A stretch of 34,393 bases of DNA from an uncultured Lachnospiraceae bacterium. Its GTDB lineage: Bacteria > Bacillota_A > Clostridia > Lachnospirales > Lachnospiraceae. Positions within the stretch are counted from its first letter, which is position 1. Every line of letters starts with the position of its first letter. The notes under the pieces were generated by a model that searched no databases, was not told where the DNA came from, and saw only the letters and a list, made by a program, of their open reading frames with translations. Positions 1-7,920 of this stretch are shown in pieces. Both the position numbers and the translations under genes were made by a program. The DNA is taken from assembly GCA_910588595.1 (NCBI GenBank), contig CAJUQU010000006.1, positions 1-34,393 of the forward strand, written 5' to 3'.

Positions 1-48
1 CGAGATGGTTGTCAGTGACTGGAGTTCAGACGTGTGCTCTTCCGATCT
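1..48 (+). other. Illumina sequencing adapter left on contig end
   Basis: The first 48 bases match a TruSeq indexed adapter: six bases from the end of the P7 part (CGAGAT), an 8-base index (GGTTGTCA), and the 34-base read-2 adapter ending in GCTCTTCCGATCT. Genomic sequence begins at about base 49. Read on the minus strand, the adapter adds a false tail (IGRAHV then a stop) to the relaxase gene. This is an assembly artefact. Confidence 0.97.
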
Positions 49-1285
49 TCATGCTTTTCATTTTACTTTCGTCATATCCCATTCGTTTTTGATATTCTTT
101 TAATTCCGCCATTTGGTCGGCTGTCGGCGGAGGAAGCAGCTTTGCACGTTCTTCTAATGAAATCTTTGAAAAATCTACTTTTTCCTCTCTGATTACCTCT
201 GATTTTTTCCCCTGCCATTGTTCATTGAACTCCTGAAAAACACTTCCGTAAAAGATTTCTTCATCATTTTCAGATACATCATGATCTGCCTGAAAGTGGT
301 CAAATGCTTCGTAAAATGAATCTCCACCTTTTTTCGCCTCCTCCCGCCAGTCCCCATAATCATCAAGATACTGCTTTGTTTCCTCAATATCCTGCATGGT
401 ACGCCTGTATTCCACCTGCTTCTGCTCCTTTTCCTGCATATACTGTCTGATCCCTGCCACTGTAAATCGGCTTCCAGGTTTACTTCCCCTGACCGCCTGC
501 GCTTTTCCTGTTTTACCCGCATGGTACGGAAGCACATAACTGACGGTATTCCCTTTTAATCGTATATCCATGAGATATATTTTCTTTAACATCTCCACCA
601 CATCCTCAAGCGTTCTTGTTTCAGTGCTGTTCATTGCAAGGCGTACATAAGCCTTGATCTCTTCCTTAAAAGACAGCTTATCATGATTCTGCATCTGACA
701 TTCCGCAAAACTTTTCCGTTCCTGCGTCCGTTCCTCATTATAGAATGTATCCCTGACCGAATGTGTCAGCCCCCGCTCCATGCACTGTTCCCCGAAAAAC
801 TGTGACATCTCCTTCAATTCCGGCATCCCCCTGCGGAAAGATTTACCAGTCTTTACATTACAGTTGCTCACAATAAAATGAACATGGATATGCTCCGTGT
901 CCGTATGCACCGCCCACATTGCTTCATATCCTTTGCTCCAAAAGAATTTATGCGCAAATTCTCTTGCTATCTTATCTGCTTCCTCATAGGTCAGCTTATT
1001 GTTGTCATCCGGATGAAAAGAAATCGACATCTTATGTGCCAGAATATCTTTCTGCTTGTAACGCGAATATTTTTTATCGTGCATCTTCCTTGTTATCAGC
1101 AGACTGTTAGCAAAATTATCCCTGTTACATCCAAACGCTCCGTACAGATCCGCTCTTGTCTTTTGGATTCCTTCTTTTATCTGTTCTTTTTTCGTTCCAA
1201 GAATATAATCTGCCGCACTTTTTAACTGTGCGACAGATTTGCAGTAACTGTAATTCACATTGACATTTCCATAAACCTCTGCCAT
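49..1285 (-). CDS. Relaxase/mobilisation nuclease, truncated at its C-terminus
   Basis: DNA-nicking relaxase that would cut and covalently bind oriT to start conjugative transfer. The three-histidine metal site of the HUH fold is visible as HIHVHFIVSN, after an N-terminal Tyr-rich segment (NVNYSYCKS) that may hold the nucleophilic tyrosine; this fits the Relaxase (MobA/VirD2-like, MOBP-type) family. I chose the ATG at 1285 because GGAGG lies 9 bases upstream; longer in-frame starts (1339, 1306) lack a site this good. The remaining protein is about 412 residues, and the end is lost because the contig runs into adapter at base 48. The charged C-terminal half resembles the helical tails of such relaxases. 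It lies 35 bases downstream of mobC and is probably co-transcribed with it. Confidence 0.9.
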
Positions 1286-1320
1286 AGACCATATCCTCCC
1301 TCTCATTTCTTTATTCCTGA

Positions 1321-1674
1321 TCAGGCTATTTTCTCCCATATGCGAAGCAGGCTGTTTTCAATTTGTTTATATCTGTATTCCGTATATTCAAGCGGCTGCT
1401 TCATATCCATACTGCCATAGGTATTAAGTATCTTTGCTATCTGGTTGATATTGACTCCCTGTTTTTTGAGTTCCGCCGAAAGCTCTGACAATAAATTACG
1501 CACATCCTTTAACGTAACGCCATCCATCTGCTTTCCCTCATTTATCCGTAACAGATAATCTACAAAGTCTGCATTGCTGCCATATCCGCTGGCTTCTTTT
1601 TGTTTTTCAAACTCTGCCTGCAACTTATCATCTGTTCGGATATAGATTACTCTGTTCCTTGCCCTGTTTCCCAT
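1321..1674 (-). CDS. mobC: MobC-family mobilisation (relaxosome) protein
   Basis: 117-residue accessory protein that helps the relaxase load at oriT. The N-terminal stretch NRVIYIRTDDKLQAEFEKQK resembles a ribbon-helix-helix DNA-binding start. The C-terminal half carries the family motif GVNINQIAKILNTYG (MobC proteins have NxNQIARxxN here). The start at 1674 has GGAGGG five bases upstream. It precedes the relaxase gene in the same direction, the usual order in small mobilisable elements of Firmicutes. Confidence 0.85.
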   Translation of the reverse strand: MGNRARNRVIYIRTDDKLQAEFEKQKEASGYGSNADFVDYLLRINEGKQMDGVTLKDVRNLLSELSAELKKQGVNINQIAKILNTYGSMDMKQPLEYTEYRYKQIENSLLRIWEKIA

Positions 1675-1844
1675 AAAATCCCTCCAATCTGATAGCGATC
1701 TGCCTATCTTCTAAAAACAACCTTGCATCAAAAAAGAACCAGACACATTCTTCTCAACGTGTATGGCTCCTAAATTCTCACTTCCTGTATCCACCTTTAT
1801 TCAATTGGCTACTGACATTTACAGTAGTGGCTACATTTTCAATA
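1675..1844 (-). other. Intergenic region upstream of mobC, candidate oriT
   Basis: This non-coding stretch sits directly upstream of mobC, where oriT is commonly found. It is AT-rich and contains a short inverted repeat, CTACTG at 1809-1814 and CAGTAG at 1822-1827, inside a longer partly repeated segment (GGCTA on both sides). A second weaker inverted repeat lies near 1740-1771. I see no known nick consensus, so the oriT call rests on position and palindromes only. Confidence 0.3.
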
Positions 1845-2078
1845 TCACGATTTCAATTCAAATATTGGCTGCAATCCCTCTTTCCTTTGTGTCCATTCGA
1901 TACCATTCACCGCATTTTCTGTAGCCTTGTCGTAGAAATGCTTCGTAATCATGCTCATTGAGCAGGACACATCATTCCCATAAGTCTGTCCGCTGCAAAA
2001 AACGCAGCTTCCAGACGAAAGCCTCCCCTCGCTCTGCGCTCCGTCCGGCTTTCCCACATCGCTTTCCCATTCAGGCAC
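1845..2078 (-). CDS. Small Cys-containing hypothetical protein of the mobile element
   Basis: A 77-codon reading frame starting with GTG at 2078, preceded by GGTGG. The product contains CVFCSGQTYGNDVSC and a C-terminal part with MITKHFYDKATENAVNG. No family recognised. The frame is open upstream to about 2140 without a better start, so the 5' end is uncertain and the whole frame could be chance in GC-rich DNA. A coding role is plausible because it lies between mobC and the partition genes on the same strand. Confidence 0.35.
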   Translation of the reverse strand: MPEWESDVGKPDGAQSEGRLSSGSCVFCSGQTYGNDVSCSMSMITKHFYDKATENAVNGIEWTQRKEGLQPIFELKS

Positions 2079-2149
2079 TTTTCCACCTGCCGCCGATGTG
2101 GTGGGAATGATATAGGCAGGTAGTACCGTTGGCTTGCCAGCTCGTCAAA

Positions 2150-2190
2150 AATAAAAACCGGAGTGCCTGCCGGACACTCCGATTTTTATT
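2150..2190 (-). terminator. Bidirectional intrinsic terminator after the partition genes
   Basis: CGGAGTG at 2159-2165 pairs with CACTCCG at 2175-2181. The stem is extended by an A-rich arm on the left (AATAAAAA) and a T-rich arm on the right (TTTTTATT), so either strand ends in a U-run. It sits downstream of the ParR-like gene. A second GC-only hairpin (GGGGG, CTTTG, CCCCC) lies at 2229-2243, between the stop codon and this terminator. Confidence 0.75.
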
Positions 2191-2261
2191 TCTTCCTCAC
2201 TGTCTGCGCCACCGGTGCTACCTGCTCAGGGGGCTTTGCCCCCTAAGAACCCCCATTCCGG

Positions 2262-2717
2262 CTATCCTCCAAAACTGAAATCAAGGAACTCATTCTCCTC
2301 CGGTTCCTCTGTTTCAGCTTCCCCGCCATTTTGCAGAATACCACCGCCGGAACTTAATACCTGCATCTCCCCATTTTCTTTCAAATAATTTTCCGCTCGT
2401 GCATCACTTCCTGTTGCCAAGATATTCTGCTGCAAAAGGCAAATGCCGATAAGCTGTGACAGGTTGCCAAGCACTTTCTGTTCCACCTTTTCCATGATCC
2501 TATCTGCAAAGGCATCCTCTTTTTCCCTTGTTTCCAGATAAGGATCATCCGATATTGCCAGATGCCTGTCATAAAAATCATTGATTGCCTGAATGATAAA
2601 GTCATTCTGCGAGGGAAATGCCCTGACAACTTCTGAGTGAAGTATTTCCCATGCCCGTCTGTCAGCTTCCTTTTCCTCATAAAACCGCACATTGCGGTTA
2701 CGGATATTTCCTGTCAT
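2262..2717 (-). CDS. ParR-like plasmid segregation adaptor protein
   Basis: 151-residue protein encoded just downstream of the ParM/StbA-like gene. In type II partition systems the second gene encodes the centromere-binding adaptor that links DNA to the actin-like filament. The N-terminus (NIRNRNVRFYEEKEADRRAW) looks like a ribbon-helix-helix strand followed by a helix. The middle is helical and the C-terminus is acidic (EAETEEPEENEFLDFSFGG), as expected for the tail that contacts the filament. AGAAGG lies upstream of the ATG at 2717. Assigned by position and composition rather than by a decisive motif. Confidence 0.65.
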   Translation of the reverse strand: MTGNIRNRNVRFYEEKEADRRAWEILHSEVVRAFPSQNDFIIQAINDFYDRHLAISDDPYLETREKEDAFADRIMEKVEQKVLGNLSQLIGICLLQQNILATGSDARAENYLKENGEMQVLSSGGGILQNGGEAETEEPEENEFLDFSFGG

Positions 2718-2808
2718 TCCTGCACCTTCTTTCTAGCTGCACTTTTTATTTCCGCGAGCAATGAGCCAACCGACCATGCTTGCATGGGCATTTGGCGAAT
2801 GCCGCGAG

Positions 2809-2840
2809 AGTCAAATACCCCGCCTTTTGGGTATTTGACT
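2809..2840. repeat. Perfect 12-bp inverted repeat at the end of the parM-like gene
   Basis: AGTCAAATACCC at 2809-2820 and GGGTATTTGACT at 2829-2840 are perfectly complementary with an 8-base loop. The hairpin spans the last codons and stop of the parM-like gene. No U-run follows on the minus strand, so it is more likely an mRNA-stabilising or protein-binding site than a terminator. Confidence 0.6.
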
Positions 2841-3751
2841 GTGCCGCAAAATCATGTAACAGTAATATTCATATCCCTTTGCAGTCGCACAGATATCGTG
2901 ATTAAAATGCGTCCTCTCCCGGTTATATACCCCGACAACTTCCACGATTCTTGCGCCGCCGCCCATAAAGTGAAGCTGCATAAGGCTTTCATTATATTCA
3001 TAATCCTTCAGCTTCTGAAAAATCTCCTGTACATAGGAAACTGCTGCTGCTTTCATGAGTGAGGCATAAGGCTCTGCAATATCCGTTTCCCCTGTCCTCA
3101 GATAATTTTCAATGACCTCGTTCATCAGGTTTGTTCCCGTTTCGTCCAACTACGCTGCATGCACTGGAAAACACCGAGTTTCTCTGTCCATGATTTACTC
3201 TCCATCGCCCTGCCATTGTTTAAATACATGATATTCATTGTTCCGTTGCCAATATCGGCAAGTAAATTCATTCCTTTAAAATCTTTCAGGTTTTCCGCCA
3301 CCGCAGAATAGCATTGCGGCATGACTGTGCATCCGGCAATCTCGACCTCATACTGTCTGCCTTTATAGCGAAACTGCACAATCTTATTCTGCATCAAATA
3401 TTGGCGGAAAGATTCTCTCTGCGCCTGCACCCACTTCAACGGAAGTCCTGATGCAAGATGTACTCTGGCAGAGGTTAAGTTCCTTGCATTCAGTTCTTTT
3501 GCTATTGCTGCAAGCGTTAGGATATAATTATCATCATCTGACTGCTTTTCAGCGATAAAGCTCTTATGACCTTCCCCGATAATGTAGAAATATCCGTCAT
3601 ACTCCAGATAATCCTTACTGAAAGTCGGCGCTTTCTCACTCTTGATCAAGGCTGTTGGAAATACCCTGTGTGCTGTTTTGATATTTCCATATCCATGATC
3701 AATTCCTAAGATCAATGTTCCATTCATGTTATATTCTCTTATATTCGCCAT
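2811..3751 (-). pseudogene. ParM/StbA-family actin-like segregation ATPase, frameshifted
   Basis: Actin-like ATPase that would form filaments to separate plasmid or element copies. The first 200 or so codons carry the phosphate-1 loop (LGIDHGYGNIK) and phosphate-2 loop (LLADIGNGTMNI). The remaining third lies in another frame and carries the adenosine motif (HFMGGGARIVEVVG). The frames meet near 3149-3165, where restoring one base would give a single protein of about 313 residues. The first frame otherwise ends in a short nonsense tail (SWTKREQT). This may be a real disabling mutation or a sequencing error near a contig end. AGAGGG precedes the ATG at 3751. The partner adaptor gene follows at 2717. 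Confidence 0.85.
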
Positions 3752-3845
3752 AATTTTTCCCTCTCTTTTTTATAATGTTTTTTGTGCCGATTTTTGCTGC
3801 GTGTAAACGCAGAATCTACCTTACAAAAATCGTGTGCATCAATAT
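3752..3845 (-). promoter_or_regulatory. Structured leader upstream of the parM-like gene
   Basis: A nested palindrome. The outer arms CGATTTTTG (3788-3796) and CAAAAATCG (3824-3832) enclose an inner hairpin with arms CTGCGT (3797-3802) and ACGCAG (3807-3812). On the minus strand it lies just before an A/T-rich segment with TATAA and the parM ribosome site. It could be the centromere, an operator bound by the ParR-like protein, or the terminator of tnpV. Confidence 0.45.
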
Positions 3846-4247
3846 TTAGTGATAACAATAGATAATATCTTGAAGAACCACTTCCTCTGCCATTGCCTTA
3901 GCCTGTACCCGAAGCTGCCACATTTCCATTGTAGAATCTGGATTCTCCGGTTTATGCTTCTGTAAATACTGCTGCATAATCCTTTCCAGCAATTCATTTG
4001 CTTCTTCATTGATTTCTGCCGCTTTTTGTCTCAACTGCCCTAAATGAATCAAATGATAATATCTTTCCGGCTGGTTTTCTTTCAGATACTTTTTCCATAA
4101 ATCTCCATATTTTCCTGAAAAGGTATTCTGCATTACTTCTGTTTCTTCTTCGCCAATACGGATATTGGGATATAAGATACCGTCTTTTTCTGTGTAAGTA
4201 CCACCCATTTGTTCAAATATTGATAATTCTTCTTTCTGCCTGCCCAT
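3846..4247 (-). CDS. tnpV: TnpV-like transposon protein
   Basis: Small protein of the TnpV family first named in the Tn4451-type mobilisable transposons of clostridia; its biochemical role is not known. The diagnostic N-terminus is FEQMGGTYTEKDGILYPN. A helical middle (YLKENQPERYYHLIHLGQL) and the end ARAxxEEVVLQDIIY-like segment match the family layout. The start is the ATG at 4247, with GGAGG eight bases upstream; an upstream TTG at 4262 overlaps that site and is unlikely. It follows the parB-like gene by 25 bases. Confidence 0.85.
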   Translation of the reverse strand: MGRQKEELSIFEQMGGTYTEKDGILYPNIRIGEEETEVMQNTFSGKYGDLWKKYLKENQPERYYHLIHLGQLRQKAAEINEEANELLERIMQQYLQKHKPENPDSTMEMWQLRVQAKAMAEEVVLQDIIYCYH

Positions 4248-4272
4248 AACTTTATCCTCCAATCATCTGTTT

Positions 4273-5229
4273 CTATCGTGATTTTTCTGCTCTTTTAGCT
4301 GAACGGTTATGAATACCTGTTTGTTTTTCATGCCAATCCCTGACTAATTTTTCTATCAGTTCCACTTTCTGCTTTGGTGTGAAATCTGCGGGAAAATACT
4401 GCGATAACGAATCTGCCCTAATCTTAATCTGTTCTCTCTGATTTGCTTTTTCCTCTCCCAAAATATCATACATTTTATCCATATCAATTCCCTCTGACTG
4501 ACTCAGGCGTTTCATTCGGTTTGCCTGTGAAAGAGACGGTGTACACTGCTCCAAATCCATCACCGCATGAAGCTCATACTGTTCTTCTTCCTTCAGATAA
4601 GAAAGTTCCACTGCTATGGTAAACGCTATTTTCCCTTCGTCTACCATATCAAGGATTTTGGGAATAAGATTTGTCAGACGGATATACCTTGCAATCTGAT
4701 TCCGGCTCTCCCCAACCTGTTTTGCCAAAAGTTCATCCGAGCGAAGTATGGTTTTTCCGTTTTCTCCAACATCCTTTGACAGCTTTCTCCCAGCTTGGGA
4801 CATAGAATCAATAAGTTTCTTTCCCTGCTGCTTCATGGCTTCCAGCTTCGTTTTATCGGCATAAGCTTTCTCACTGGGCTTGATATGCTCCCGCTGTAAA
4901 TTACTGTCCACCATCGCGATTGTCGCTTCTGCATCATCCATCTGCACAATCATCACAGGAATTGTATCTATGCCTGCCCATTCGCTGGCCGCTTTTCTTC
5001 TGTGCCCTGCGATGATTTCATACCCTGATCCAATTGGGTTTGGTCTTACAATCAAGGGCACAAGCACTCCCTTATCCTGCATACTCTTTGATAATTCAAA
5101 AAGATGCATATCATGCGCTACCTTGAACGGATGCCCCTGAAAATCATTCAGGTCGCTGATCTTTACATTTTCCGTCTGTACATTGTGGCCGAAAATCCCA
5201 CATACACTCTTTTTGCCTGTCTGCTCCAT
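4273..5229 (-). CDS. ParB/Spo0J-family partition protein
   Basis: 318-residue DNA-binding, CTP-type partition protein. The N-terminal ParB domain has LFELSKSMQDKGVLVPLIVR followed by the arginine-rich GHRRKAASEW motif. The central helix-turn-helix region follows (DELLAKQVGESRNQIARYIRL), then a charged C-terminal part. GGAGG lies eight bases before the ATG at 5229. No ParA gene is next to it, so on this element it may act as a regulator or partition factor borrowing a host or distant ParA. It is the first gene of the leftward element cluster. Confidence 0.88.
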   Translation of the reverse strand: MEQTGKKSVCGIFGHNVQTENVKISDLNDFQGHPFKVAHDMHLFELSKSMQDKGVLVPLIVRPNPIGSGYEIIAGHRRKAASEWAGIDTIPVMIVQMDDAEATIAMVDSNLQREHIKPSEKAYADKTKLEAMKQQGKKLIDSMSQAGRKLSKDVGENGKTILRSDELLAKQVGESRNQIARYIRLTNLIPKILDMVDEGKIAFTIAVELSYLKEEEQYELHAVMDLEQCTPSLSQANRMKRLSQSEGIDMDKMYDILGEEKANQREQIKIRADSLSQYFPADFTPKQKVELIEKLVRDWHEKQTGIHNRSAKRAEKSR

Positions 5230-5299
5230 CTGTTTGTCCTCCTACTTTTTAATTTGATTATCAAGGTGTCTGATGAATGCTGGCAGTTCTAACATCAAA

Positions 5300-5348
5300 A
5301 AAGACCGCCTGCTCCACACCATAAAAATATAGAAAACAAGCGGTCTTT
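5300..5348 (-). terminator. Intrinsic terminator-like hairpin upstream of parB
   Basis: AAAGACCGC (5300-5308) pairs with GCGGTCTTT (5340-5348) across a 31-base loop. On the minus strand the stem is followed by a run of six T residues, so it would stop leftward transcripts arriving from the rlmD side. It separates chromosomal transcription from the element genes and may double as an attenuator in the parB leader. Confidence 0.55.
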
Positions 5349-5426
5349 CGACTTACCTATTATTCAGTTGTTGATAAGTTTTTTCTGTAATGATTGAATT
5401 TGTGAACAATACATTTTTGTGTCTAC

Positions 5427-5558
5427 TCATACGAGTTCCATAACTACGGACGCTTTAATCTCGTGAGCAATCTCTTTTTTCAGGAAAGTCTTATGACTAT
5501 CCTCCCGATATTCAAGTGTTCGGTTAAACTTAAAAATCCACGCAAATCGTGACGATTT
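5427..5558 (-). other. Element/rlmD junction with 43-codon in-frame open tail
   Basis: Directly after the rlmD stop codon the same frame stays open for 43 codons before a TGA at 5427. The segment looks protein-like (KFNRTLEYREDSHKTFLKK near its middle). I do not recognise the source. It may be the cut-off end of an older gene replaced when the mobile element inserted next to rlmD. No other gene is seen in 5230-5558 apart from the hairpin at 5300-5348. Confidence 0.35.
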
Positions 5559-6734
5559 CTACGAATCCGTCCTCTGTAGACAACATGCGACTTCCACATG
5601 ATCTGTAAAACTGAACATATCGACAGGCCACGCCTCCCTCGCGATATATCCTTCCTTTGCAAACCATCCCAGATCCCTTCCGAGTGTCTCAGGATTGCAG
5701 GAGACATAAACAACTCTCCTTGGCTTTACACGTGCAGCCGCTTTCACAAACGCCTGTGTACTCCCGCTTCTTGGCGGATCCATGACAACTACATCAGCGC
5801 GCTCCCCCTTTTGTGACATGAGTGTCATATATTCCGTTGCATCTGCAGCGACAAATTGTATGTGCTCCAGATTATTTCTTTTGGCATTAGCCCTTGCATC
5901 CTTTACTGCCTGCTCGTTTAACTCGATCCCTAAAACACGCCCCGCTTTTGCGTGCATGCACATCCCGATCGTGCCGACACCACAGTAAGCATCAATCACC
6001 GTCTCCGTTCCTGTCAGCCCTGCAGCCTGTATTGCCTTTTTGTACAATACCTGCGTCTGCGCAGAGTTCACCTGATAAAACGACCCTGGTGATATACGGA
6101 AACGCAGTCCAAGCAGTACATCGTCGATGTAACCTTGGCCGTACAATACCTTATTGCGATCTCCGAGTACCATCGTCGTCTTTTTGTCATTGACATTCTG
6201 CACGATGGTCGTGATCTCAGGGTGGATTTCCCTCAATCTATCGACAAAATGATTCTTGTGCGGGAACTCTGGCGATGCAGTCACCAACACAACCATGATC
6301 TGTTTGGTAGACGCCCCTTTTCTGACAAGCACATGGCGCATCAGCCCGCGCCCCGTGTCCTCATTGTACACCCACAGCCGAAAAGACTGCACCAGCTTTG
6401 TCACTGTCTGGATGATTGCTGATGCCTGTGTATCCTCGATCAGACAATCTTTGACAGGTATGATCATGTGGGTTCTCTCTGCATATGTCCCTGCTATAAC
6501 CTCATCCTTACCATTATCCAATCTCCTGCCAAACACTGCGTGCACTTTATTCCTATAATGATAGGGATAATACAGACCTGCCACATCATTTATTTTTTTA
6601 CAGTATTTTCCGATATTGTCAATAACCTGCTTTTTCTTTTCTGCAAGCTCCTCCTCGTAACTTTTCTCTCCAATATGGCAGGCGCCGCATTTTTTCACAT
6701 AGGGGCACTTTTCCACATTCTCTTTTTTTTCCAT
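5559..6734 (-). CDS. rlmD: 23S rRNA (uracil-5-)-methyltransferase, RlmD/TrmA family
   Basis: SAM-dependent enzyme that methylates C5 of a uridine in 23S rRNA. Iron-sulphur cysteines appear at the N-terminus (CPYVKKCGAC), with a likely fourth in IPVKDC. The SAM-binding loop is DAYCGVGTIG, the catalytic cysteine lies in SCNPETLGRDL, and the general-base glutamate is in the C-terminal DHVE. The protein is 391 residues with no N-terminal TRAM domain, which is typical of the short form in Firmicutes. ATG at 6734 is preferred over GTG at 6737 because GAGG is seven bases upstream. The 3' end touches the mobile element; rlmCD/rumA genes are known integration sites for several Firmicutes ICEs. Confidence 0.93.
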   Translation of the reverse strand: MEKKENVEKCPYVKKCGACHIGEKSYEEELAEKKKQVIDNIGKYCKKINDVAGLYYPYHYRNKVHAVFGRRLDNGKDEVIAGTYAERTHMIIPVKDCLIEDTQASAIIQTVTKLVQSFRLWVYNEDTGRGLMRHVLVRKGASTKQIMVVLVTASPEFPHKNHFVDRLREIHPEITTIVQNVNDKKTTMVLGDRNKVLYGQGYIDDVLLGLRFRISPGSFYQVNSAQTQVLYKKAIQAAGLTGTETVIDAYCGVGTIGMCMHAKAGRVLGIELNEQAVKDARANAKRNNLEHIQFVAADATEYMTLMSQKGERADVVVMDPPRSGSTQAFVKAAARVKPRRVVYVSCNPETLGRDLGWFAKEGYIAREAWPVDMFSFTDHVEVACCLQRTDS

Positions 6735-6794
6735 CACTGCACCTCATCTCCTCGCAAGTGTTTATCTAATACAATTCGGTGTAACCGTTCTCTA

Positions 6795-7014
6795 GAGCGT
6801 GTTTGAAAAATCATTCCCGCCATCTATATAACGCCATAGCGTCGTATTCACCACTTTGCGTGATATTTGCACCGCATTCAGTCGACGTAAGGCATTGCCC
6901 TTTATGCCTTTGCCCCCTACGCCTCCTTCATTTGGCACATCATCTGTAAGATGATTTAATCTCCCACAAACTGTGACGTACATCTGACTGAAAGCATTTT
7001 TCAAACACGCTCTA
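6795..7014. mobile_element. MITE with 19-bp perfect terminal inverted repeats
   Basis: TAGAGCGTGTTTGAAAAAT at 6795-6813 is perfectly repeated in inverse at 6996-7014. The 220-bp unit carries no credible transposase. If the element starts at GAGCG, the flanking TA on both sides looks like a TA target duplication, as in IS630/mariner-type insertions. Shortened relatives are at 9215-9243 and 19371-19401. Confidence 0.8.
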
Positions 7015-7135
7015 AATCAATACAATCCCAGTCTGAGTTTTGATTCTCCTCTGTAAGACCCCTGGCAGTATTTGGTGTCTGAGTTCCCATGCCAAAATAT
7101 GATACAAGATCACTTTCCTCGCATTCTCTTCTTAA
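7015..7135 (-). pseudogene. Protein-like remnant between MITE and immunity-like gene
   Basis: After the TAG stop of the gene at 7136 the same frame continues without a stop into the MITE, with protein-like sequence such as ESDLVSYFGMGTQTPNTARG. There is no own start or ribosome site. It is probably the tail of a decayed gene that the MITE cut. Family not recognised. Confidence 0.3.
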
Positions 7136-7707
7136 CTAATATGTTATAAATTTTTCTAAATCCATGTATTTACCATCCGCGATATTTTCTATAAAAGTAA
7201 TAAATGAATCTTCTATTTTATCCATGTAAATAATAATATTCTCATAACTAAATGGTATTTCACCCGAAACATCAAAAGAATTATATACATCACAGGGCAC
7301 CAAACCACTATTGATTACAATGTCATCTGTATCAAAATCTTGCATCACAAGTCCATGGTCACAAATGTAAATATTTCCACTATTTGTATCGATGCAAACC
7401 GCATTCCCTCCTATTGTTAAAGCAAACGTATATTTACCACACTTTCTTAAGTAACAACCGGGTTCGAAATCTGTATTTTCTTCCACCATAGCCTTAATAT
7501 CCAAAAATGTACAATTGTATGCTAATCTCGGCAGATCAGAGGGTTGAAAATTAAGGTAGAAATCCATAAATTCATTTTGTTCATTTCCAAGTAAGTTGAT
7601 CAACATATCTTTTTCGATATCAGCAGCCTTTATAAAATGCTGTTCGGGACATTCTAACCCTTCCCTATTTTGTATGTATTGTATAACTTTTTAATTATAC
7701 TTTCCAT
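7136..7707 (-). pseudogene. SMI1/KNR4 (SUKH)-like immunity protein, 5' frameshift
   Basis: The main frame (7136-7606, 156 residues) contains GGNAVCIDTNSGNIYICDHG, matching the beta-hairpin of SUKH-type immunity proteins that neutralise polymorphic toxins. A strong ribosome site (GGAGG at 7716-7720) and an ATG at 7705-7707 lie upstream in another frame (MESIIKKLYNTYK). One extra base near 7662-7666 would join the two as one protein of about 190 residues, a usual SUKH length. Expression of the short form from an internal ATG at 7606 is possible. The DNA is AT-rich compared with the flanking methyltransferase genes, which fits acquired DNA. No toxin gene is intact nearby. Confidence 0.5.
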
Positions 7708-7920
7708 CTTGTTTTCCTCCACATGCGTTAAGCCATATTCGCCTCTTATCACACCCTCAACGCATTTGTCACAAATAAAGTGCTCCATCCGGTCAAAATT
7801 GACACCAAATTCCATTGGAGCTGCGGCTTTGATTCAAAATTATAATTTCTTCAACCACTTTCCAACTTTTCAAAAAAGGAAAATGACATAACGCTGGATT
7901 CAACTCAGCCCTATCCACAG
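7708..7920 (-). pseudogene. Decayed gene fragments upstream of the immunity-like gene
   Basis: Two short protein-like pieces lie between rlmI and the immunity-like gene. Just after the rlmI stop there is an open piece ending in CHFPFLKSWKWLKKL and a stop. A second piece starts at ATG 7815 and contains FDRMEHFICDKCVEGVIRGE; it runs in frame into the ribosome site and ATG of the immunity-like gene. Neither has a recognised family. They look like remains of toxin or companion immunity genes. Confidence 0.35.

Noticed and set aside
6792..7004. 70-codon frame inside the MITE
   Set aside because: It runs from one terminal repeat to the other and has no transposase-like motif or ribosome site.
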